Positions 1 to 5,083 of a stretch of 10,166 nt of DNA are shown in pieces. The notes under the pieces are model-generated. The model was given only the letters and a program-made list of their open reading frames with translations. It was not told the origin of the DNA and ran no database searches. The stretch is from Leptospiraceae bacterium UBA2033. Its GTDB lineage: Bacteria > Spirochaetota > Leptospiria > Leptospirales > Leptospiraceae. The position numbers and the translations under genes are program-made. Each line of letters starts with the position of its first letter. The first letter of the stretch is position 1. The stretch is taken from NCBI GenBank assembly GCA_002333425.1, contig DDBL01000245.1, positions 1 through 10,166 on the forward strand. Reading direction: 5' to 3'.

Positions 1-20
1 CTTTATAGAATTGGTATATA

Positions 21-97
21 TCATCACATAACCATGAATTTGCCATCGGATAACCATAAATTAACCATGTCAGCATCATAAGAATGCCATGAATTTT
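21..97. repeat. Seven 11-bp phased YCAT iterons
   Basis: CCAT occurs at 32, 43, 54, 65 and 87, and TCAT at 21 and 76, so seven YCAT cores sit at an exact 11-bp period. The two bases before the core are usually AA or TG; the five bases after it vary. Such spacing puts every core on nearly the same helix face, as expected for cooperative binding by a small dimeric protein. Plasmid R1 parC uses 11-bp direct repeats bound by ribbon-helix-helix ParR, which is a precedent and not proof. The array lies upstream of a small ribbon-helix-helix-like gene, so it may be its operator, a partition site, or both. The repeats are seen directly; the function is inferred. Confidence 0.72.
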
Positions 98-144
98 TTC
101 TTTTTACGAGCTTAACAGAAATATACTTAATGCAAGTTTTTTAA

Positions 145-187
145 TTTACAAACCGAAACTTTACTATAAAGTATCAAAAGTATCAAA
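145..187 (+). promoter_or_regulatory. Probable promoter/operator of the small regulator gene
   Basis: A 6-3-6 palindrome, ACTTTA-CTA-TAAAGT, spans 158-172 and contains a TATAAA -10-like hexamer at 165-170. TTTACA at 145-150 could serve as a -35 element, although the 14-bp spacing is short. The palindrome runs into two exact tandem copies of AGTATCAAA (170-178 and 179-187), which end just before the Shine-Dalgarno of the gene starting at 206. Repeats overlapping a -10 element suggest repression, probably autoregulation. The repeats are certain; the promoter is tentative. Confidence 0.4.
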
Positions 188-205
188 TTGATTATAGGGG
201 ATAAT

Positions 206-409
206 ATGAGTTTAGAACAGACATTCACAGAAAGGAAAAATCATCGGTTACAATTTACGCTTAGACCTCAAGCACGGAAGATTTTAGAATCCGAAAAAAA
301 AGCTATGGAAGAAACGCTAATGCAAAAAATACCAGACAGCGTTCCAATGAACAAGATTATTTTAGAATGGGATGAGCTAAGAAAATTAAAACTTAAAAAG
401 AGTGCTTAA
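206..409 (+). CDS. Small ribbon-helix-helix-like DNA-binding protein (67 aa)
   Basis: The ATG at 206 is chosen over an in-frame TTG at 188 because AGGGG at 195-199 stands at good distance from it. The product is small and charged. Residues 13-21 (HRLQFTLRP) alternate like the DNA-contacting beta strand of ribbon-helix-helix proteins. A helix follows at about 22-41, then a turn around PDSVP (43-47) and a second helix to about 62, with a basic C-terminus (KLKLKKS). It is the only rightward gene in the window and lies directly behind seven 11-bp repeats, a palindrome and a tandem repeat. I infer a homodimeric autorepressor or partition protein of the CopG/omega/ParR type. Helix A is rather long for the fold, so the family call is provisional. 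Its stop overlaps the stop of the convergent gene at 406. Confidence 0.6.
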   Translation: MSLEQTFTERKNHRLQFTLRPQARKILESEKKAMEETLMQKIPDSVPMNKIILEWDELRKLKLKKSA

Positions 410-948
410 GATTTTTCTTTTTTTCTTTCTGGTATACCAAAAATTTTATACAATAGCAACACAGCCCCGCCAAAAATAACAATAGATATTCCTGATCCAA
501 TTTTTCCAGGAATATCATTTACTACATTTTTCATTTCATTCAAAGAATTGATCGCGCCTGCTCTTTCATCTCCCTTATCAACAAAGTCATAAGTTTTAAC
601 TTGAAAAGATTTTGTTGGATTCTTTGATTCGTAATAGGATAAATTTGGATTAGCCTCCATGAAAAGTCTATTGAATTCGTGGACATTTTGATCTACAGAG
701 AAAAATTCTCCTTTCTGATACCATTGACCATCTTTAAAGAATTTCGCGCCTGTAACGCAATAAGAAAGCCTGGCTGTAAGAAATGAAACCCTTGCTTTTT
801 TCGGATTATACAAAAACTCCCTAAAAGAATCTAACTTTTTAGGAAGTTTTACTTTTGATAAATCAATAACACCCGAAAAGTCAATTGCATGTCGGACCGG
901 ATGATCGTAAGATGGTGTCATTGTTCCACTAGGACAGGTATAAGCCAT
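406..948 (-). CDS. C-terminally membrane-anchored protein of unknown function (180 aa)
   Basis: I do not recognise this protein. The ATG at 948 is preferred over a TTG at 981 because GGAGG lies 10 bases upstream of it. The start overlaps the end of the peptidase gene by 20 bases, so the two are probably translationally coupled. The first 140 residues look soluble and contain aromatic-rich stretches (DGQWYQKGEFF, about 73-83). Residues 151-170 form one hydrophobic segment (GSGISIVIFGGAVLLLYKIF), followed by the basic tail PERKKEKS. This N-out/tail-anchored layout repeats that of the two genes upstream, which carry LysM-like and peptidase domains. I infer a virion membrane protein in a lysis or entry module. 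It is the last gene of the leftward block. Confidence 0.7.
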   Translation of the reverse strand: MAYTCPSGTMTPSYDHPVRHAIDFSGVIDLSKVKLPKKLDSFREFLYNPKKARVSFLTARLSYCVTGAKFFKDGQWYQKGEFFSVDQNVHEFNRLFMEANPNLSYYESKNPTKSFQVKTYDFVDKGDERAGAINSLNEMKNVVNDIPGKIGSGISIVIFGGAVLLLYKIFGIPERKKEKS

Positions 949-1522
949 TTTTCTTTTTCCTCCAATACAAATATCCCGCAACTCCTAAACCTAGTAACAA
1001 TAAGCCGCCGCCTGCTTTTTGTTTTGTAGTAAATCTTTTTGCAATAGCAAGATGTAAATGGTCTAAATGCCATACATCAGGATCATATTTTCCTTTTTGT
1101 GACTTCACTGCTAATTTTTGTGCAATCGTTTTTTTGTCTGCATCCCAATAGATATTGTATCTAGAACTTGAACCAGATGTTTTTACTATCGCTGGTGAAA
1201 TATATTCTTGAAGCATATCGCCTAACTTTATTTTCAATATATCAAAAAATCTTCTATCATCACTAGAATTATAATTTGAATTCAAAGAATGAAAAAATAT
1301 TTTTTTTCCATTTGAATATTTAATTGAATGAATGTCGAGAGCTTCACCGGAGAAATGAAAGCTTTTACTAAAGTCTTTTCTTACACCCGATGTAATTTCA
1401 ATTTCTACAATTCCCAAAGAAGAGCATACACTTTTAAATCTGTTCAGAAATGTAGAATTTAAACCAGTCAGTTTGACTGAGTTACTAACTGGAATTAATT
1501 TTATATTGCTAAATGTAGGCAT
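929..1522 (-). CDS. M15-type zinc peptidase with C-terminal membrane anchor (197 aa)
   Basis: A probable murein peptidase (D-Ala-D-Ala carboxypeptidase or L-Ala-D-Glu endopeptidase type). Residues 45-64 hold SGVRKD followed by SFHFSGEALDI, matching the M15 pattern SxHxxGxAxD with H56 and D63 as expected zinc ligands. Residues 149-158, DVWHLDHLHL, match the C-terminal D/E-x-x-H-x-H block supplying the catalytic acid and third ligand. All expected metal residues are present. Residues 170-187 (AGGGLLLLGLGVAGYLYW) form a transmembrane helix followed by RKKKNG. Free M15 endolysins usually lack such an anchor, so this enzyme may belong to the virion membrane and act in wall penetration. A holin-assisted lysin is the alternative. 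The ATG at 1522 lies 6 bases after the LysM-like gene and has only a weak AAAAGAA ribosome site. Confidence 0.75.
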   Translation of the reverse strand: MPTFSNIKLIPVSNSVKLTGLNSTFLNRFKSVCSSLGIVEIEITSGVRKDFSKSFHFSGEALDIHSIKYSNGKKIFFHSLNSNYNSSDDRRFFDILKIKLGDMLQEYISPAIVKTSGSSSRYNIYWDADKKTIAQKLAVKSQKGKYDPDVWHLDHLHLAIAKRFTTKQKAGGGLLLLGLGVAGYLYWRKKKNGLYLS

Positions 1523-1528
1523 ATTCTT

Positions 1529-2131
1529 TTAAAAAATAAAATTATAAATCCCATATCCTAACGCTGTCAAAAACAGAAAATCATTTCCACTTTTTTTCTT
1601 TGTTGGATCATCTGTAGGAACTGGAGGATAATCATTTTCTTGCGCTGTTTTGCTTGTCCATGATTTAGGAATTAGAAGTATTTCACCCGCTTGTAATTGA
1701 GTAGAACTTGAACTAGTCAAATACAAACCTGTTTTTTCTCTAATAATTTCTGTCCATCTTGTAGGACTATTGGTTAAATTCTTTGATATTTGAAAAGGAT
1801 ATTCGCCAGCCTTAACAGGATAACGAGTATAATTCTCAGGATTGTAATTTACTTTAATTTGTGTTGTAGTAGTGTTTACAGTAGTAGGACTTTTAAAATC
1901 ATCATACTCTTGGTCAGAAATAAAACGTAATTTTAGACCTGTCGTATTTGATACATCTCTTATTGTGGGAGCATGAACAAAGTCTACTGCAAAATTTCCG
2001 TTTGAATCGTTGAACGCTAGAAACTTTACACCTTTAGCATACGCCGCCGTTTTAAAAATTGTTACTAATTCAACTTGTGAATATTTGAAGCCATCTTGAT
2101 AAACTTGATAGTTTGTCATTTTCCTAATCAT
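1529..2131 (-). CDS. LysM-like peptidoglycan-binding protein with hydrophobic C-terminus (200 aa)
   Basis: Residues 104-156 read as a LysM module: YPVKAGEYPFQIS resembles the usual Y.V..GD..W.IA opening, RWTEIIREKTG matches the W..I...N middle, and LQAGEILLIP matches L.PGQ.L.IP. The usual GD is replaced by GE-Y, so the match is imperfect. The first 90 residues are an unrecognised domain, followed by a Thr-rich linker (82-90, SPTTVNTTTT). The C-terminus (184-200) is hydrophobic and aromatic and could insert in a membrane without a basic tail. The start ATG overlaps the previous stop as TAATG, which suggests coupling; a second ATG at 2119 is possible, but its AGGA lies too close. Sitting directly before an M15 peptidase, it probably helps target the wall-cutting apparatus. 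Confidence 0.65.
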   Translation of the reverse strand: MIRKMTNYQVYQDGFKYSQVELVTIFKTAAYAKGVKFLAFNDSNGNFAVDFVHAPTIRDVSNTTGLKLRFISDQEYDDFKSPTTVNTTTTQIKVNYNPENYTRYPVKAGEYPFQISKNLTNSPTRWTEIIREKTGLYLTSSSSTQLQAGEILLIPKSWTSKTAQENDYPPVPTDDPTKKKSGNDFLFLTALGYGIYNFIF

Positions 2132-2538
2132 TATTTTTTACCTGCCAATTTATTAATTTTTTTTGATACTGAAGATTGCACTTTAGAAACATTTGATTTA
2201 AGTAATTTTAAAAGCTCTATGAATTTATCTATGAATCTTCCATCGGTTTTTACTAAATAAATAAATGCCATTGTCCAAAGCACATCTAACGCTGCGCTGT
2301 ATGATTCTTTACTCGAAAAATTAACTACTGCTTTTATATTTTCAGTGTTACCCGTTTTGAGATACGCATAATAAGAAGTAAGCGGGTCTATTAAAATTAA
2401 TACTAAAATTGCAAACAAAGATAAAAGCAAACATAAATGAGGTAAATAATTTTCGAGCATAGAAACCAACATTCGAGTTAATAACCCTAAAAATATTTTA
2501 AAAGGGAATAATAAGAAATCTAAAAATTTAGAAACCAT
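2131..2538 (-). CDS. Small integral membrane protein (135 aa)
   Basis: No family is recognised. Hydrophobic segments lie at about 6-28, 33-52 (PHLCLLLSLFAILVLILIDP) and 81-97 (SAALDVLWTMAFIYLVK), so two or three membrane passes are likely. The C-terminal 35 residues are Lys- and Ser-rich (LLKSNVSKVQSSVSKKINKLAGKK) and could be an amphipathic basic helix. The start at 2538 has GGAGG nine bases upstream and overlaps the end of the preceding gene by 11 bases. A holin role is possible because the gene is small, multi-pass and close to a peptidase. A virion membrane role is equally possible. Confidence 0.6.
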   Translation of the reverse strand: MVSKFLDFLLFPFKIFLGLLTRMLVSMLENYLPHLCLLLSLFAILVLILIDPLTSYYAYLKTGNTENIKAVVNFSSKESYSAALDVLWTMAFIYLVKTDGRFIDKFIELLKLLKSNVSKVQSSVSKKINKLAGKK

Positions 2539-3322
2539 CGGGTAAAGCCTCCATTATTTTTGTATCAATTGCTTCAATCTGTCCTTTAGTTACGGAAATA
2601 TCTTTTTCAATGATACTAAAAATATACATAATTTCAGTATCTATTGAAATATACTGAATCCAAAACTGACTTAGAATTAAATCTATTGATTTGTAAATTG
2701 AATAATCATTTTGCTTTAAAAGATAAAATTGTAAATAAATAGGATTCAAAAAATGTTCTATCTTTGTTTCATAAAAGTCTTTTAAGATTTGCGCTTTCTC
2801 AAGTTGCATATTAAAAAAAAATGCATCTAGAGTGGCATAAGACATTTGTCTAACTACCTTTAAATCTTTTTCAAAAATTTTTGCAATATCACTTGAGGAA
2901 TAAAATTTCGATGAATTTGTTTTTTCGATGAATTCTATCACAGTGTTTAAGAATCTATATGCTAGGCGATATTCTTTTAGAATCATTTTTCTTGTTATCT
3001 GGACGATTAACGGATTAAGTGATTTATAATTTCTGTTTTTAATTTTCGCATTTCTGAGCATGTCAAATACAATATGTTCTTTTAACTTCTCTTTATTCTC
3101 TACATAATAAACATATCCAAATATTCTATTTAGATTTTTGATAGCCAAAGATTTTACTATCGCAATCAAACCGAATCCTAAAACTAAAAAGCCTACAATC
3201 GACTCACTTGCATATTTAAGAATAAAAGAATAAAACCAAGTCATATCATAAAAGTATGATACGATCATGTATAAAAGGAAAAGAGCAAAAAATATTTTTA
3301 AACCTAGTGTTATCATATTCAT
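2528..3322 (-). CDS. Membrane protein with N-terminal hairpin of two helices (264 aa)
   Basis: No family is recognised. Residues 5-24 and 41-60 are strongly hydrophobic and likely form a transmembrane pair. The remaining 200 residues are predicted soluble, helical, and rich in Lys, Ile and aromatic residues, with no visible catalytic motif. The first ATG at 3322 follows a long stem-loop by only 8 bases and has no Shine-Dalgarno; a second ATG lies two codons later. Expression may therefore depend on the RNA structure just upstream. The gene ends inside the start of the 135-residue membrane protein gene, so the two are coupled and may form one membrane complex. Confidence 0.6.
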   Translation of the reverse strand: MNMITLGLKIFFALFLLYMIVSYFYDMTWFYSFILKYASESIVGFLVLGFGLIAIVKSLAIKNLNRIFGYVYYVENKEKLKEHIVFDMLRNAKIKNRNYKSLNPLIVQITRKMILKEYRLAYRFLNTVIEFIEKTNSSKFYSSSDIAKIFEKDLKVVRQMSYATLDAFFFNMQLEKAQILKDFYETKIEHFLNPIYLQFYLLKQNDYSIYKSIDLILSQFWIQYISIDTEIMYIFSIIEKDISVTKGQIEAIDTKIMEALPDGF

Positions 3323-3330
3323 ATTTTTAT

Positions 3331-3371
3331 TTCAGTATTGATATGAAAAATTAAAACATATCAACACTGAA
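3331..3371 (-). promoter_or_regulatory. Long AU-rich intergenic stem-loop
   Basis: Arms of 15 bases at 3331-3345 and 3357-3371 enclose an 11-base loop. On the leftward transcript every position pairs, one as G-U; on the opposite strand that position is an A-C mismatch. This points to a structure selected in the leftward RNA. It lies 8 bases before the ATG at 3322. No U-tract follows, so it is not a standard intrinsic terminator. A processing, stability or translation-control element is more likely. Confidence 0.65.
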
Positions 3372-3372
3372 A

Positions 3373-3401
3373 GATTGCATTACCTCTAAGATAATGCAAT
3401 C
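3373..3401 (-). promoter_or_regulatory. Second hairpin, overlapping the stop of the 169-aa gene
   Basis: GATTGCATTA (3373-3382) and TAATGCAATC (3392-3401) form a perfect 10-bp stem with a 9-base loop. The TAG stop of the upstream gene lies in the loop, so one arm is coding. It stands one base away from the longer stem-loop, making a double structure. No U-run follows. It probably protects the 3' end or marks a processing site between the beta-domain genes and the membrane-protein genes. Confidence 0.6.
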
Positions 3402-3895
3402 GCTCTATCAATATCTACATCCATTGTTTCCGGGGAATCAGCCGTTCCCAAATATACAATTGTTTGTCCTGCACTTGCTGGAGGCGTTGCAGAAATCCTT
3501 CCTTCACCAAGTCCCAAAAAATAGTCAACTCCAGGCGTAAGCCCAATAGGAGAATAACCAACAGCGTTGATGTCTACTCCTAAAGCTTCATCCCATTCTT
3601 GCTTGGTTGCGGATAAAGCACCGGAGCCTTGCACGGGTATTACAACGCCAGGGTTTGCGCTTTTCATTGCTAAGCCCCGAATTTTTGACGATACTGGCGC
3701 GGTTGCATTTCCAAGTTTAACTTTATCCGCACTGGATACATACACAGGCATACATTTTTTAATTACATTGATTGTTTCGTCACTAGTCATGTTGCGAAAA
3801 TCAACTTCCTTGGAATACACTGCTAATGTATCAGAAGGTTGCATCTCTCTAACTTGACCTGTTGTTTTGTCCATTACTAACGGGTATACTTCCAT
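3386..3895 (-). CDS. Phage structural beta-domain protein, spike or decoration type (169 aa)
   Basis: The product lacks membrane segments and is rich in short beta-strand patterns. Residues 11-25 (TTGQVREMQPSDTLA) resemble short openings of phage fibre proteins. Residues 118-162 (GLTPGVDYFLG, then ATPPASAGQTIVYLG, then MDVDI) match a module common in tail-fibre and head-decoration proteins: L.PG..Y.L, PP..G..V..VG.A, then a terminal hydrophobic strand. The same module is seen in the neighbouring 177-residue protein. The start at 3895 has a clear AGGAG nine bases upstream. I infer a surface-exposed virion protein, perhaps a trimeric vertex or decoration component. The exact family was not identified. 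Confidence 0.65.
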   Translation of the reverse strand: MEVYPLVMDKTTGQVREMQPSDTLAVYSKEVDFRNMTSDETINVIKKCMPVYVSSADKVKLGNATAPVSSKIRGLAMKSANPGVVIPVQGSGALSATKQEWDEALGVDINAVGYSPIGLTPGVDYFLGLGEGRISATPPASAGQTIVYLGTADSPETMDVDIDRAIALS

Positions 3896-3916
3896 TTTCT
3901 TTTTCTCCTAAAAAAT

Positions 3917-4450
3917 TTAATTTAATAAAACAGGTTTTTCGATTGTTATTAGAATCTTTGTAGGCGTAACCGCTCGCGCTACTTTTTGAATGAATTTAGA
4001 ATTTACTATTGTCGGAGTAGATGACAAGGTGTTTGCGCTCAAAAATAAATCTTGTCCAGGAATCCATGACCATGAAGGATTTTCGATTACACCGGAAAGT
4101 TGCAGTTTTAAAATTTCACCGACGCCCCTTCCGATTGTGACAAATCCAATAGCCTGACCATTTGAATAAATTTTTGTGTTATCTGCAATATCACCGTCAA
4201 TAGTTGCTAACTGGTTTTCTGTTAAAAAGTTTTTACTAATTACTTCTAAGTATAATACAGATTGAGATTCCAAAATATTCAACTGTTTGATTATTTGAAT
4301 AGCTGGACTATCCAAAAAATCTTTAATAGGAATTCTAACATTGAAATCAGATGAATCATAAAGATAATATTCATTACCCTCACGCCTGATTAAAGTATCC
4401 GTTTTAGGATGCTTCCATAATTCATTTTTTGTTACTTCTAACCAATTCAT
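3917..4450 (-). CDS. Phage structural protein sharing the beta domain of its neighbour (177 aa)
   Basis: The start ATG at 4450 has GGAGA six bases upstream. Residues 1-50 (ELWKHPKTDTLIRREGNEYYLYD) resemble an attachment segment and differ from the neighbour. Residues 61-170 parallel the 169-residue protein: a VLYLEVISKN strand, GQAIGFVTIGRGVGEIL, then IPGQDLFLS, STPTIVN, KVARAVTPTKILITIE. That order (PG..Y/LFL, G.A.....) is typical of fibre and decoration beta modules. No signal peptide or membrane segment is present. It probably works with the 169-residue protein or the 436-residue spike in a vertex or receptor-binding assembly. Function is inferred from pattern and position only. Confidence 0.6.
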   Translation of the reverse strand: MNWLEVTKNELWKHPKTDTLIRREGNEYYLYDSSDFNVRIPIKDFLDSPAIQIIKQLNILESQSVLYLEVISKNFLTENQLATIDGDIADNTKIYSNGQAIGFVTIGRGVGEILKLQLSGVIENPSWSWIPGQDLFLSANTLSSTPTIVNSKFIQKVARAVTPTKILITIEKPVLLN

Positions 4451-4498
4451 TTTAAATCTCCATTTTCTTACTTAGGAAAATATATATTAGGCTCTTGT

Positions 4499-5083
4499 CT
4501 AATTAGCCGTCTTATGCTCTTCTCTGACAAAATGCCATTCCCCAAACTCAAACTTGTAAAAATTCCAAGTTACTTTTTTTTTTGCAACTACTAGTTTAAC
4601 ATCTACTAAAGTTACGTCTCCAAAGCCAGGAACTGTAACCAAAAAATGATTGTATTCTGCTATATCAATAACAATGTTATTTAAACCATTTCCGACAACA
4701 CCGTAATCATTTAAATAATGATCTCCAATATCATAATGAGTATATGTATCCGTTCCATCATCTTGTTCTGGAAATCGTCCCACATATAAATCATCATAAC
4801 GAGTAATCGGATCATAATTTAAATCAAATTGACCAGTCGGTTCATAATCTTCGATTTCGACAAATAGATCACCGGAAACCTTTTTGAAAATTCCGGTTGG
4901 AATGAAAACTACAGTTCCTAATACCTCTAACCTAGTCGTTTCTTCTTCCCAATGATATGCCCCTTGAACCGATTCAAACCAAAATCCGTTTTTTTCATCG
5001 ACCCCCTCTTTCCAGTGAGGGGTTACGCGAAAGGGCGATAGACTCCCCCATCGATTGAAAATTTTAAATCCGTTCCATCCCAC
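4499..5083 (-). CDS. Open frame in -1 phase behind the spike gene; likely frameshift extension (194 codons)
   Basis: No family is recognised. The frame is beta- and aromatic-rich, acidic in the middle (DLNYDPITRYDDLYVGRF, PEQDDGTDTYTHYD) and has no membrane segment. Its only available start at the 5' end is GTG at 5083, with no convincing ribosome site, 61 bases inside the spike gene; the frame is open back to 5098. It is exactly -1 to the spike frame, and a T TTA AAA heptamer in correct phase lies in the overlap. I infer it is made mainly as a C-terminal extension of the 436-residue protein (about 611 residues after slipping at Lys424). Independent initiation at the GTG is the alternative. 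Composition and codon use look like its neighbours, so this is no random shadow. Confidence 0.65.
   Translation of the reverse strand: MGWNGFKIFNRWGSLSPFRVTPHWKEGVDEKNGFWFESVQGAYHWEEETTRLEVLGTVVFIPTGIFKKVSGDLFVEIEDYEPTGQFDLNYDPITRYDDLYVGRFPEQDDGTDTYTHYDIGDHYLNDYGVVGNGLNNIVIDIAEYNHFLVTVPGFGDVTLVDVKLVVAKKKVTWNFYKFEFGEWHFVREEHKTAN
5003..5022 (-). promoter_or_regulatory. GC-rich hairpin at the spike stop codon
   Basis: GAGGGG and CCCCTC form a perfect 6-bp stem with an 8-base loop, directly after the TAA of the spike frame at 5023-5025. It is much more GC-rich than its surroundings. It begins 39 bases after the slippery heptamer, farther than the usual 5-9 base spacer, so its role in frameshifting is unproven. 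GGGGG at 5045-5049 could pair with the same CCCC run to make a closer structure. Confidence 0.45.

Noticed and set aside
21..97. The short repeats as a CRISPR array
   Set aside because: The unit is only 11 bp with a 4-base core, far too short for repeat-spacer architecture.
390..430. Possible intrinsic terminator between the convergent genes
   Set aside because: There is a T-rich stretch after 410, but only A/T pairing is available for a stem, too weak to call.
3320..3330. Rho-independent terminator after the 3331-3371 stem on the leftward strand
   Set aside because: The sequence after the stem is A-rich (ATAAAAAT), not a U-tract, and an ATG follows at once.
3567..3857. Rightward open frame opposite the 169-residue gene
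   Set aside because: It lies wholly inside a leftward gene with a clear Shine-Dalgarno and phage-type motifs, and shows no start signal of its own.
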